Notes: a model not told the origin generated them from the letters alone. A DNA stretch of 36,719 nucleotides from Acidobacteriaceae bacterium (GCA_003134655.1 PLBY01000150.1:1-36719); one strand, 5' to 3'. Positions 1 through 8,394 are shown, numbered from the stretch's first letter. Translations and numbers: made by a program.

Positions 1-339
1 GACACAGACTCCTTCGGGACTCGCTCTCTCTTTCCCACCCTACCCGGCACTTACGTGCCGGGCTATCACATACCGCCGCTTCGCGGCTGGATTTTGGTGG
101 TGTTTGTTCCACCGTTCTCTCAGAAATCCGGTTCTCACGCACTCTCTAAAGCCCACGCTGATCTCACACGACTTACGCGGCCCTGAAGGGCGGGTGTACT
201 GCTTAGCGTCCGCGCTCTTCCACGGTAATGCGGCTGATCCCTCGTAACGCGGCTCATCCTGCTAAAGGGGCGCGCACCCCTTGCAATCACTGCCACGTGG
301 GCGATACGCGAGTATGATGGGCACTTCACGATCTGGCCC
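1..339. other. Non-coding, hairpin-rich leader region at left edge
   Basis: I see no convincing gene here; the open frames on the minus strand are low-complexity shadows. The stretch holds short palindromes, for example CCCGGCAC/GTGCCGGG (43-50 with 55-62, loop TTAC) followed closely by GCCGC/GCGGC (75-79 with 83-87). Such adjacent GC-rich hairpins resemble the dispersed intergenic repeats common in acidobacterial genomes (inference). The promoter of the following 991-residue gene must lie here, but no clear -35/-10 pair stands out. Confidence 0.5.
42..90. repeat. Adjacent GC-rich hairpins, REP-like
   Basis: Two inverted repeats lie close together: 8-bp arms at 43-50 and 55-62, then 5-bp arms at 75-79 and 83-87. 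The arrangement (two hairpins separated by a short A/T-richer linker) is like that of REP/BIME-type elements, but no second copy of this exact sequence exists in the window, so its repeat status is an inference. Confidence 0.35.
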
Positions 340-3315
340 ATGATCGTCCGTCCCATCGCCGAGCCCATCCTCGACGCCGAAGAGCGCTTTGAAGGCTTCG
401 AGAACCTGATGCCGTTCCGCGTCCAGAACATTCTTCTGGTCTCGAGCCTCTACGACTCCTTCATCCTGCGCGAAGACGGACGCCTTAACGAACTGCTCAT
501 CGACGAATCGCTCGAACTGAACCTGCGGCAGATTCCCGGGATCACGCACGTTTCCAGCTGCGCGGAGGCTCTCGATCTGGCAAGTTCGAATCCGCAGTTG
601 AATCTGATCGTGACCAACCTCGCTGTCGGCGACATGGACGCCGCGCAGCTTGCCCGCGAGGTCCGCCTCAAAGGCCTCGACGTGCCTGTGGTCGTGCTCG
701 GCTACGACTACCGCGAGATCAAGAACTTCGTCGCGCGGAATCCCGTCACCGACATCGACCGCGTATTTCTCTGGCAGGGAACCGCCCGCATCCTGATCGC
801 GATCGTCAAGTACGTCGAAGACAAGCGCAACGTGCTGCACGACACGCGCGCCATGGGCGTTCCCGTGTTGCTAGTGGTGGAAGACAACATTCGTTACTAC
901 TCTTCATTCCTCCCTGTGATCTACACCGAGATCATCAAGCAATCCCGCCGCGTGATTCAGGAAGGGATTAACGTCGCCCACAAGCTGGTCCGCATGCAGG
1001 CGCGGCCCAAGATTCTGCTGGCGTCTAATTTTGAAGAGGCGGCGCAACTCGTGCAGCAATACCGCGACTACATTTTCGGCTTAGTCTCGGATGTGGAATT
1101 TCCGTGGGAAGGCAAGCTCAGTCCCGAAGCTGGTTTCGAGTTGGCGCGCATGGTCCGGAGCCTGACGCCTGACGTTCCGGTTGTTCTGCAGACCAGCCGC
1201 ACCGAGTTCCGTCCGCGCGCGCACGCCCAAGGGTACTCGTTCCTGCGTAAACGGTCGCCCACACTGCTCAAAGACCTGCGCCGAATTCTCACGGACAACT
1301 TCGGCTTCGGAGATTTCGTCTTCCGCATGCCCGACCAGCGGGAAGTAGGACGTGCCAAAGACTTAAACGAACTGGAAGAGACCCTGCAAACGCTGCCCGC
1401 CGACAGTCTGATGTATCACGCGCAACGCAATCACTTCTCGCACTGGCTGATGGCGCGCACCGAGTTCGCGCTGGCCGCCAAACTCAGGCCGCGCAAAGTC
1501 TCCGACTTCAACGGCCCCGAGCACCTGCGGCGAGATCTGATCGAATCGATCAACGACTATCGCCGGGAACAAAACGAAGTCCTGATCGGCGACTTCAATC
1601 CCGACACGTTCAAGCCATCAGACTCCAGTTTTCTCAGAATCGGTTCGGGATCGCTGGGCGGCAAGGCCCGCGGGCTGGCGTTTGTGCGGCATCTGCTCCG
1701 TACGCGTCGCATCATGCGGCGTTTTCCCAGCGTGCGCATTTCCGTTCCGCCCGCGGTCGTGATCGCCACGGATACGTTTGACTTGTTCCTCGCCGAGAAC
1801 AATCTGAGCGACTTCGCACTCCATTGTGACGACGACAGCGAGATCCAGCAGCGCTTCCTCGATGCTGCCCTTCCGGTCCCCTTGCAGGAAAACCTGAAGG
1901 CATTTCTTGCCGAGGTGGATTACCCGCTGGCAGTGCGCTCCTCGAGCCTGCTCGAAGACTCACAGTACCAGCCCTTCACCGGCGTCTACGAGACGTTCAT
2001 GCTGGGGAACCGGCAGGCCACTCTACCCGCCCGGCTCGACGAACTCTCCGAAGCGATCAAGCGCGTCTACGCGTCAACCTTCAGCCAGCATGCGAAGGCA
2101 TATGTGCGCGCGACGCCCTATCGGCTGGAAGAAGAAAAGATGGCCGTGATTCTGCAACAGGTGGTTGGCACGGCGCACGGAACGCGCTTCTATCCCGACT
2201 TTTCGGGAGTTGTGCGGTCTCACAACTTCTATCCCGTGGAGCCCATGACGTTCTCCGACGGGATTGCGGCGGTCGCTCTTGGTCTGGGCCGCACTGTGGT
2301 CGATGGCGGCAAATGCCTGAGCTTCTGCCCGCGCTATCCGCGCAACCTGCTGCAGTTCTCTTCGGTCGAAGACATCCTGGCGAACACGCAAACCGAATTC
2401 TGCGCTCTGGAACTCGACGGCGTCCCTCTCGGCGGAGGTCCAGGCCATCTGCGTGAAGCTCGCTTCGGTCTCGACGTGGCCGAAGCCGACGGGACTTTGC
2501 ACTCAGTTGCTTCGACTTATTCTGCCGACAATCATGCTGTCTATGACGGACTGAGCCGTCCCGGCGCGCGCGTTGTGACCTTCGCTCCCATGCTCAAGCA
2601 CGGCATCTTCCCGCTGGCAACGATTCTGGAGTTGCTGGTGCGCGCGGGTGAAGATGCCCTAGGCAATCCCGTCGAGATCGAATTTGCCGTGCGTCTGACC
2701 CGCGCTGAAGAGCCGGCCGAGTTCGGGTTTCTGCAAATTCGTCCGCTGACGCTGGCTCGCGATCATCAGGACCTCACCATCGGCGATGTGGACTCGTCGC
2801 AACTCATTTGCAACAGCTCGAAAGTCTTGGGCAACGGCCGCATCGAGAATCTGCACGACATTGTGGTCGTCGATTCTCAACGCTTCGAGCGGAGCCGCAG
2901 TCAGGAGGTTGCGCGGGCGGTCGCGCACTTCAACGCCACGTTGAGTTCGGAGAATCGTCCCTACCTGCTCATCGGTGTCGGACGCTGGGGATCGAACGAT
3001 CCGTGGCTGGGAATCCCCGTGGAGTGGGACGAGATTTCCGGCGCCCGCGCCATCGTCGAAGCTGGCTTCCACGACTTCCGCGTCACGCCATCGCAGGGCA
3101 GCCACTTCTTTCAGAACCTGACCGCCTTTCAGGTGGGATACTTCACCGTGAACCCGGACGCCGGCGAGGGCTCTGTCGATTGGCAATGGCTGTCCGAACA
3201 GCCCGCGGTCGAAGAGCAAGGCTGCGTGAGGCACCTGCAATTCGCCCACCCAGTGCGCGTGGTGATGAACAGCAGGAGCAGCCAAGGTGTGATCTTCAAA
3301 CCCGAAGAGAACTAG
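340..3315 (+). CDS. Receiver-domain / PEP-synthase-like ATP-grasp fusion protein
   Basis: This 991-residue protein has two tandem receiver-like domains and then the nucleotide-binding domain of the pyruvate phosphate dikinase/PEP synthase family. The first receiver (about 28-165) looks degenerate, with Asn where the phospho-acceptor is expected (VTNLAVGDMD). The second (about 175-325) appears complete: acidic pair E181/D182, acceptor D251 (VSDVEF) and K304. The PPDK_N ATP-grasp part spans about 435-805, with GSGSLGGKARGL near its start, AVRSSSLLEDS in the middle and LQIRPL at its end. The last 185 residues do not show the phosphohistidine (swivel) motif or the PEP-binding barrel, so a full PEP synthase reaction is not expected. 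It may be a phosphorylation-controlled kinase acting on another acceptor (inference). The ATG at 340 lacks a clear ribosome site; ATG 409 is an alternative. Confidence 0.85.
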   Translation: MIVRPIAEPILDAEERFEGFENLMPFRVQNILLVSSLYDSFILREDGRLNELLIDESLELNLRQIPGITHVSSCAEALDLASSNPQLNLIVTNLAVGDMDAAQLAREVRLKGLDVPVVVLGYDYREIKNFVARNPVTDIDRVFLWQGTARILIAIVKYVEDKRNVLHDTRAMGVPVLLVVEDNIRYYSSFLPVIYTEIIKQSRRVIQEGINVAHKLVRMQARPKILLASNFEEAAQLVQQYRDYIFGLVSDVEFPWEGKLSPEAGFELARMVRSLTPDVPVVLQTSRTEFRPRAHAQGYSFLRKRSPTLLKDLRRILTDNFGFGDFVFRMPDQREVGRAKDLNELEETLQTLPADSLMYHAQRNHFSHWLMARTEFALAAKLRPRKVSDFNGPEHLRRDLIESINDYRREQNEVLIGDFNPDTFKPSDSSFLRIGSGSLGGKARGLAFVRHLLRTRRIMRRFPSVRISVPPAVVIATDTFDLFLAENNLSDFALHCDDDSEIQQRFLDAALPVPLQENLKAFLAEVDYPLAVRSSSLLEDSQYQPFTGVYETFMLGNRQATLPARLDELSEAIKRVYASTFSQHAKAYVRATPYRLEEEKMAVILQQVVGTAHGTRFYPDFSGVVRSHNFYPVEPMTFSDGIAAVALGLGRTVVDGGKCLSFCPRYPRNLLQFSSVEDILANTQTEFCALELDGVPLGGGPGHLREARFGLDVAEADGTLHSVASTYSADNHAVYDGLSRPGARVVTFAPMLKHGIFPLATILELLVRAGEDALGNPVEIEFAVRLTRAEEPAEFGFLQIRPLTLARDHQDLTIGDVDSSQLICNSSKVLGNGRIENLHDIVVVDSQRFERSRSQEVARAVAHFNATLSSENRPYLLIGVGRWGSNDPWLGIPVEWDEISGARAIVEAGFHDFRVTPSQGSHFFQNLTAFQVGYFTVNPDAGEGSVDWQWLSEQPAVEEQGCVRHLQFAHPVRVVMNSRSSQGVIFKPEEN

Positions 3316-3338
3316 AGCCCGCCGCGATTTCGAGATGG

Positions 3339-3725
3339 TTAGCGGATCAGGTGGATTCGGACGCCTAGCCTGAGCTTCTTCCAGGATCGGTCCGCCGTGT
3401 AGACAGGCGCCTTCAATGCCAACCCGAGCGCCAGACACGCCCGGTCTCCCAGCGACAACCCAAACGCACGGGTCTCGGGGATCATGCTGCCCGCGGTCTT
3501 GGCGTGGTAGGCGGTGAAGGGGATCACTTCTTCAACCGGACTGAGAGCGGCTGCCCATGCGGTCTCAGGGCTAAGGCCCCGGTCTACCAGCTTGCTTTGA
3601 ACCTCCGCGAGGTTAACCGTGCTGCTGGCAGCGATGCTTAACAACTGCGGCGTTAGCTTGTCGGCGCCGGGTTCGCGATTGAGTATCGCCAAAAGCGCTG
3701 ATGCATCGAGCACAATCCTACTCAC
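3339..3725 (-). CDS. vapC: VapC-type PIN-domain ribonuclease toxin
   Basis: This 128-residue protein is a PIN-domain endoribonuclease, the toxin of a type II toxin-antitoxin pair; relatives cut tRNA or rRNA when freed from the antitoxin. The four acidic residues of the metal site are visible: D7 in VLDAS, E41 in NLAEV, D94 in SLGDRACLAL and D112 in TADRSW. Length is usual for VapC. The start is GTG, and it overlaps the 3' end of the upstream antitoxin gene by 8 bases (GTGAGTAG contains the antitoxin stop), which indicates translational coupling. All catalytic residues are intact, so it should be active. The RNA target cannot be read from sequence. Confidence 0.93.
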   Translation of the reverse strand: MSRIVLDASALLAILNREPGADKLTPQLLSIAASSTVNLAEVQSKLVDRGLSPETAWAAALSPVEEVIPFTAYHAKTAGSMIPETRAFGLSLGDRACLALGLALKAPVYTADRSWKKLRLGVRIHLIR

Positions 3726-3969
3726 GCTTGGCCGCCTCGCGCCGTTCAGCGATCAACTCATCGACGAGAGAGACTCCGGGCTTGACGTACTTTCGTACAT
3801 GCCTCTGTGCCCGCTCGATGCGACGTTTCATGGTGGTGATCCGCAGTTCGTCCTCTTCCAGGCTCAAGATAACCTCGTCACCTGGGTTGATGCCGAGCGC
3901 TTTGCGGAAGGAAGCTGGTATCACGACGCGGCCGTTTTCGTTGATCCGCAACCTCGCTTCTGTGTTCAT
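3718..3969 (-). CDS. vapB: VapB-type AbrB/MazE-fold antitoxin
   Basis: This small protein (83 residues from ATG 3969) binds and neutralises the downstream VapC and should repress its own operon. The N-terminal swapped-hairpin AbrB/MazE fold is recognisable in RINENGRVVIPASFRKAL followed by GDEVILSLEE. The C-terminal part is charged and helical, as expected for the toxin-wrapping tail. A longer reading frame begins at GTG 3993, but ATG 3969 is preferred: it follows a good GAGG ribosome site at 6-7 bases, and the predicted promoter would start transcription near 3988, downstream of the GTG. It overlaps vapC by 8 bases. Confidence 0.9.
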   Translation of the reverse strand: MNTEARLRINENGRVVIPASFRKALGINPGDEVILSLEEDELRITTMKRRIERAQRHVRKYVKPGVSLVDELIAERREAAKRE

Positions 3970-3994
3970 GTCATCCCTCAACGTATCTGACACT

Positions 3995-4030
3995 AGTATA
4001 CATATATGTCATTTATTAGCAATATGACAT
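3995..4030 (-). promoter_or_regulatory. vapBC promoter with inverted-repeat operator
   Basis: On the minus strand, TTGCTA (4022-4017) and TATACT (4000-3995) form a -35/-10 pair with a 16-base spacer. The perfect inverted repeat ATGTCAT/ATGACAT (4006-4012 and 4024-4030, 11 bases apart) brackets the -35 hexamer. Such placement fits VapB/VapBC autorepression. The sequence match is seen directly; the binding is inferred. Confidence 0.6.
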
Positions 4031-4053
4031 TCAGCCTAGGATGTGGCAAAACA

Positions 4054-4078
4054 AAGGCCCCGAAATATCCGGGGCCTT
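4054..4078 (-). terminator. Rho-independent terminator of the BNR-propeller gene
   Basis: A perfect 9-bp GC-rich stem (AAGGCCCCG 4054-4062 with 4070-4078, 7-base loop) is followed on the minus strand by TTGTTTTG. It lies 20 bases past the stop of the minus-strand secreted propeller gene and separates it from vapBC. Confidence 0.8.
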
Positions 4079-4097
4079 GTGATGATTGGGTTGAAGG

Positions 4098-5615
4098 TTA
4101 CGGAGTCTTGCGCGCGTAGCCGCCGACTTCATCCTGCGTGAACGATCCGTTACGAGTGTCCATCCAGGAAGCGAACAGCGTGGCTCCATCCCATGCATTG
4201 CCCGAATAGTCGCCCATGAAGCCGCCGCCGAAGCCGTCGTTGAACGGATTCGACATGACACTCGTGAGTTTCTGATTCGGGGTGAAGCTGGTGCCGCCGT
4301 TACCTGAGAACGTGGCAAAGGCGTCGTAGTTGACGTTCGCGGGGTCGTTGCGCCGGTCCAGCCAGGTAACGCCCACGGTGCCGCGGGCGCTGACGTTCAA
4401 CCAGGGGAAGAATTGATCATGCGTTACGGTTGCTGGAGAGATGCCTACCCCCGCACTCCACGTCGCTCCGCCATCGGCGGAATGCGTGACATAGACCTTC
4501 ATCTGCGATCCGGTCCAGTTGTAGTACACGACATACAGGTGCCCGGCGTTGGGCCCGGTGCTGTTGTCGATGGCGATCACGGGGATGTTGGAAACGCGTT
4601 CAAAAGTATTGGGCAAGCAGCCATAGAAGGCGCCGCAGCTATCAGGAGCCAGCGTTGGAGTTGCCATAGTGACCGGAGCAGACCAGGTAAGTCCGCCGTC
4701 GGTTGATTTGGACATCAGCATCTTCGTGACCGTTCCGCCGCAGTCTCCCGTCGCGCCGGTCGCTGGGCAGCGCATCCACGAGACGTACACCGTTCCGTCT
4801 TTTCCGATGGCCAGATCGCTGAACTGATCGACCTCTTTGGGATAAATCTGTTTGGTGTCAACCACCACCGTGCTCCACGAAGTGCCGTGATTGCAGGAGT
4901 GCGACACGCTGATTTCGCTGTTAGAGTTCGCATCGAATTGCGTGTTTGAAACGTACAGGCAGTTCACGTGCGGGCTCGTGCGGTTGGTATCGATTTCCAT
5001 CCAGCCCTTGTCCGTGGTCCCGCCTGAGAATGTCGGAACCGCAGCGACCACCAGGGTGCCCCAGGTTGTGCCGTTGTTCTTGGATCGCGAAACTCCAATC
5101 ACCTGGCCGGCCGAACCGGTGCCGATGCCTCCGGCGAATGTATTGCCCAACAGGTCATAGCCGACCATGGGATCGCCCAACCCGCTGCCTCCGGGGAACG
5201 AGGGCAGACAAGTGTGGTTCCACGTGGATCCACCGTCACTCGATGCATAAAAGCCCTGGAAGGTCGGGCAGTTATAGTCATTGGCGCCGGTGAGCAGTTG
5301 CAGAGCATTGCGCGGGTTGGATGCGATGGGATCTTCGTTCGCGATGTTCGTGCCCGTCGATGCTTGTACGTTGGGCAGCACGCAAGGCAGTGGAGTGCAG
5401 GTCAGATTTGGTTCGATGCCAGACATCAGCACCGAGGTCGGCAACTGGACGCTGCCGTTGTGAAGAGCCTTCGCCATCTGCACGCTTCCGGATTCTGGAC
5501 TGAGCGGCAGAATCGCGCGTGCATCTTGCGCTCCTGCCAGTTGTGTTCCGATTGTCAACAGCACGCCTGCGGTTAGGGCCGCAAGCAAGGAAAAACTTTG
5601 AGGGAATTTGTTCAT
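4098..5615 (-). CDS. Secreted sialidase-like BNR (Asp-box) beta-propeller protein
   Basis: This 505-residue exported protein has a signal peptide (MNKFPQSF, hydrophobic stretch, cleavage near AGAQ). The mature part carries repeated Asp-box motifs of the S-x-D-x-G-x-T-W type: SSDGGSTW, SKSTDGGLTW, SADGGATW, plus degenerate copies NNGTTW and NHGTSW. These mark a sialidase-type six-bladed propeller. The Arg triad and nucleophile of true sialidases cannot be assigned by eye, so carbohydrate binding or hydrolysis is uncertain. The frame stays open upstream to about 6254, but ATG 5615 is chosen because AGGAGA lies 5 bases before it and the signal peptide starts there. Several Cys pairs suggest disulfides outside the cytoplasm. 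The gene is divergent from the sedolisin gene. Confidence 0.85.
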   Translation of the reverse strand: MNKFPQSFSLLAALTAGVLLTIGTQLAGAQDARAILPLSPESGSVQMAKALHNGSVQLPTSVLMSGIEPNLTCTPLPCVLPNVQASTGTNIANEDPIASNPRNALQLLTGANDYNCPTFQGFYASSDGGSTWNHTCLPSFPGGSGLGDPMVGYDLLGNTFAGGIGTGSAGQVIGVSRSKNNGTTWGTLVVAAVPTFSGGTTDKGWMEIDTNRTSPHVNCLYVSNTQFDANSNSEISVSHSCNHGTSWSTVVVDTKQIYPKEVDQFSDLAIGKDGTVYVSWMRCPATGATGDCGGTVTKMLMSKSTDGGLTWSAPVTMATPTLAPDSCGAFYGCLPNTFERVSNIPVIAIDNSTGPNAGHLYVVYYNWTGSQMKVYVTHSADGGATWSAGVGISPATVTHDQFFPWLNVSARGTVGVTWLDRRNDPANVNYDAFATFSGNGGTSFTPNQKLTSVMSNPFNDGFGGGFMGDYSGNAWDGATLFASWMDTRNGSFTQDEVGGYARKTP

Positions 5616-6063
5616 GGTGTCTCCTGAGAAACGGTTGGTCTTGCAAGTCCTGTTTTGCTCCACGCACAAACGAGGGGAGCCTCTACTATGAACAATAGTA
5701 GCGGCGTGATTGTGCCACAGATGCGGGATTGATATGTCTCTTAAATGATGGGAGTCGCAAGAAAGATTGCGAGTCTCCATTAGTGTGCAAGAAGTTGCAA
5801 ACAAGAGCTGACTGCATAAAGTGGCGGCAAATCCAGTGAGGAGTAGCCTTTGATTCGGAAGTATGTGCAAGTTCCTGCAGTACTCACGTAAATCGCTGCG
5901 TGCAAAAAAAAATTCATGGGCAGCTGACATCTGAAGAGTTGAAACCGTTATACAATCGTGCCCCTTCTTGAAAGATGAAGAAAGGGAATTCTGAACCCGC
6001 TCATCGCTGAAGACAGAAATGCAAATTGCCGTTGCACGACAATCCGAGAATGAGGAGAACACC
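5616..6063. other. Divergent intergenic region with palindromes
   Basis: This 448-base non-coding region separates the minus-strand propeller gene and the plus-strand sedolisin gene. It holds a perfect 7-bp inverted repeat (5683-5701) close to the propeller gene and a hairpin GGAG-TCGCAA/TTGCGA-GT-CTCC (5751-5778). A possible sedolisin promoter is TATACA/TACAAT near 5949-5956 with CTGACA at 5924-5929, but the spacing is longer than optimal. I find no convincing small gene. Confidence 0.5.
5683..5701. promoter_or_regulatory. Candidate operator palindrome upstream of the propeller gene
   Basis: CTACTATGAACAATAGTAG is a perfect inverted repeat with 7-bp arms and a 5-base centre. It sits 68-86 bases upstream of the propeller start codon and overlaps AT-rich sequence able to serve as a -10 element. 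The symmetry is seen directly; the regulatory role is inferred. Confidence 0.4.
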
Positions 6064-8046
6064 GTGATACGAAGACTGAGTACATTTGTGTTAACGCTCA
6101 TCACGCTTGTGTTATTCGTGAAGGTTGGCCAAGCGCAACAGCCCTTAATGACACGCCACACGCGAAACGAAGTTGCCAGCCGGGCAGTTCCTCTCGTTGG
6201 CCACATGTCCGCCACGCAGAATCTGCGCATCGTCCTTGTTCTGCAGCACCGCAACCAGTCAGAATTGGACCAACTGTTAACCGATCTCTATGATTCCTCC
6301 AGCCCCTCCTACCGCCACTTTCTGACCGTGGAACAGTTCACTGAAAAGTTCGGCCCCACGCGCGAGGACTACGAAGCCGTAAAGAGTTGGGCGAAGCAGA
6401 ACGGGCTTCGGATCGAAAGCACCTCGCGCAATCGCATGATCCTGCCGGTCAGTGGATCGGTGCAGAATATCGAGAAGGCCCTGCACGTGACGATGGGCGT
6501 CTATCAGCACCCAACCGAAAAGCGTACTTTCTTCGCTCCGGACCGGGAACCCATGCCGAATACTCCCGTCCGCCTGTGGAGCATCGGCGGGCTGGACAAT
6601 TTCTCGACGCCGGTTTCGATGGTCTCGCGTCGCGATCCGAACACTGTGGACGCGGACAGCGTAATCGCGAATGCTACAACGGGATCCTGCCCCTCGAAGT
6701 CTTTCTGCGGCAGCGACATGAGGGCGGCATACTACGGTGGAACTCTTACCGGAGCTGGCCAGTCGGTCGGCATCTTTGAGTTCATCGGCACGGACTTGGC
6801 TGACCTGACGACGTACTACACGAACGTCGGCCAGACCAACAACGTACCAGTCACGCTCCTGTCGGTCGATGGCCAGAGCACGAGTTGCCTCGCCAGTGCA
6901 GGCTGCGACGACACAGAACAGACCCTGGACATGACGCAGGCGCTCGGCATGGCGCCCGGTATGTCGAGCCTGGTCATGTACATCGGCAAGGGCGGCTTGT
7001 CGGGGCAGACACTCGATGACCCTGGCATCCTGAACGCCATGGCCACTGCCAGCCCGCTGAACGCTCAGCTGAGCTGCTCATGGGCATGGAAGCCGACCGA
7101 CAACACCACCGACGACCCGTTCTTCCAGCAGTTCGCGGCGCAAGGGCAGAACTTCTTCACAGCCGCTGGTGATGGTGCGAAGTGGGTCAAGGGTGGGTTT
7201 GTTTGGCCCGCAGACGACCCGTATGTTACCTCTGTCGGCGGAACCGACCTAACCACAGTCAGCGCCGGCGGCGCTTGGGCGTCCGAGACGGCGTGGTCTT
7301 CCAGCGGTGGCGGCATCTCAACCAATAACTTTGCGATTCCTTCCTGGCAGGTGGCTGCGGCAGCGGGTTGCACGAGTTGCTCTAAGACCCTGCGCAACGG
7401 CCCTGACATTTCGGCGAATTCGAATTACACCTTCTACGTCTGCGCCGACCAAACCTCCTGCACCGCGAATCTGTACGGTGGGACCAGTTTTGCGGCGCCG
7501 ATGTGGGCCGGCTTCATGGCTCTCGTCAATCAACAGGCCGTTGCGAACGGGCAGCCAACGCTCGGCTTCGTCAACCCGGCACTGTATAACCTGCTCGCAG
7601 GTTCCGGCTATTCGTCTGAGTTCCACGACATCACCAGTGGAAGCAACGGATTCTCGGCAACGGCTGGCTACGATCTCGTGACGGGCATTGGTAGCCCCAA
7701 CGGCCAGGCTCTGGTTGACGCACTCGCCGGTACTTCGTCGGGTACGTTCACCGTTACCGACGCCCCCAAGACCTTGTCCGTCGCTCGGGGTGCCACAGGC
7801 CTGTCGAAGATCACGACCACGATCTCCGGCGGCTTTAACTCGGCCATCTCGTTGACGGCGTCTGGACAAGGCAACGGCGTGAAGGTGCTGTTCAACCCCA
7901 GCACCATCCCGGCGCCGGGCTCGGGACGCGCGGGGATGCAGATCAAAGTAGCTCCGACTGCCAAGACTGGATCCCGCACGATCACGATCACCGCTAAGGG
8001 CGGAGGCGTGACCCAAACCGCGACTCTCACCCTGACCATCAAGTGA
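6064..8046 (+). CDS. Secreted sedolisin (S53) serine-carboxyl peptidase
   Basis: This 660-residue preproprotein of the kumamolisin/sedolisin family is an acid-active exported endopeptidase. It shows a signal peptide (1-26, IRRLSTFVLTLITLVLF, cleavage after QA), a pro-kumamolisin activation domain (about 45-190, with YRHFLTVEQFTEKFGP) and the S53 catalytic domain (about 210-555). Catalytic residues are visible: E285 and D289 in TEQTLDMTQ, oxyanion D370 in AAGDGA and nucleophile S475 in GGTSFAAPMW. The calcium site near 525-555 (HDITSGSNG, GYDLVTGIGSPNG) is present. A C-terminal Ig-like beta domain (about 560-660) follows. GTG 6064 is preferred to ATG 6019 because GAGGAG lies 6 bases before it and the signal peptide begins there. 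A strong terminator follows. Confidence 0.93.
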   Translation: MIRRLSTFVLTLITLVLFVKVGQAQQPLMTRHTRNEVASRAVPLVGHMSATQNLRIVLVLQHRNQSELDQLLTDLYDSSSPSYRHFLTVEQFTEKFGPTREDYEAVKSWAKQNGLRIESTSRNRMILPVSGSVQNIEKALHVTMGVYQHPTEKRTFFAPDREPMPNTPVRLWSIGGLDNFSTPVSMVSRRDPNTVDADSVIANATTGSCPSKSFCGSDMRAAYYGGTLTGAGQSVGIFEFIGTDLADLTTYYTNVGQTNNVPVTLLSVDGQSTSCLASAGCDDTEQTLDMTQALGMAPGMSSLVMYIGKGGLSGQTLDDPGILNAMATASPLNAQLSCSWAWKPTDNTTDDPFFQQFAAQGQNFFTAAGDGAKWVKGGFVWPADDPYVTSVGGTDLTTVSAGGAWASETAWSSSGGGISTNNFAIPSWQVAAAAGCTSCSKTLRNGPDISANSNYTFYVCADQTSCTANLYGGTSFAAPMWAGFMALVNQQAVANGQPTLGFVNPALYNLLAGSGYSSEFHDITSGSNGFSATAGYDLVTGIGSPNGQALVDALAGTSSGTFTVTDAPKTLSVARGATGLSKITTTISGGFNSAISLTASGQGNGVKVLFNPSTIPAPGSGRAGMQIKVAPTAKTGSRTITITAKGGGVTQTATLTLTIK

Positions 8047-8090
8047 GAACGGCAGAGGGTTTCGCTGCTGCCTCGGCAGTCAGCGACTCG

Positions 8091-8122
8091 AAGCCCGGAC
8101 CGAATAAGGTCCGGGCTTTTTT
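8091..8122 (+). terminator. Rho-independent terminator of the sedolisin gene
   Basis: A perfect 11-bp stem (AAGCCCGGACC 8091-8101 with 8108-8118, loop GAATAA) runs straight into a T-run ending at 8122. It is located 45 bases past the sedolisin stop codon. Confidence 0.93.
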
Positions 8123-8394
8123 CATTTCAGCAAGTGATCCACAAAACAAACAGGTTCTGCGGATTAAGCCTCTGGGTGAGTGACACGGCGCTTTTTGCCG
8201 GGCGGTGTGCCGCTTCGGCAGGATTCCCCAAAAAATGCGCTAAGTCCCATAGTGTGCAGGCACTTGCAACAAATCCGCACCATGCCAGAAATCGTCCGCA
8301 CAGGGGACTGTGATTTCGATCACAGCCTCTCCATCGACCCTCCGAACACAATCGTCTAGTGAGGAAGCCGTCATTTCTCACGCCTGGGGGCCAC
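8123..8394. other. Intergenic region upstream of nfnAB
   Basis: No gene is evident between the sedolisin terminator and the proposed nfnA start. The only clear element is the palindrome at 8308-8325, described separately. The 8359 GTG opens the nfnA frame earlier but has no ribosome site. Confidence 0.4.
8308..8325. promoter_or_regulatory. CRP/FNR-family operator-like palindrome
   Basis: TGTGATTTCGATCACA (8309-8324) matches the TGTGA-N6-TCACA consensus of CRP-type regulators exactly, and the palindrome extends one base on each side. A weak -10 (CACAAT, 8347-8352) lies where a site centred near -41.5 would be expected, giving a start of transcription near 8359. That is a class II activator arrangement for nfnAB (inference). 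With its TTCG centre the same sequence could fold as a UUCG-capped hairpin in RNA. Confidence 0.55.

Noticed and set aside
340..3315. Annotation as functional phosphoenolpyruvate synthase
   Set aside because: Only the ATP-binding domain of that family is present; the His-swivel and PEP barrel are not seen.
2659..3438. 259-codon minus-strand frame opposite the ATP-grasp gene
   Set aside because: Shadow frame; composition of a GC-rich antisense strand and no family features.
5616..6254. Upstream 213-codon extension of the minus-strand propeller frame
   Set aside because: The signal peptide and AGGAGA ribosome site place the start at 5615; the extension has no protein-like pattern and overlaps the sedolisin gene start.
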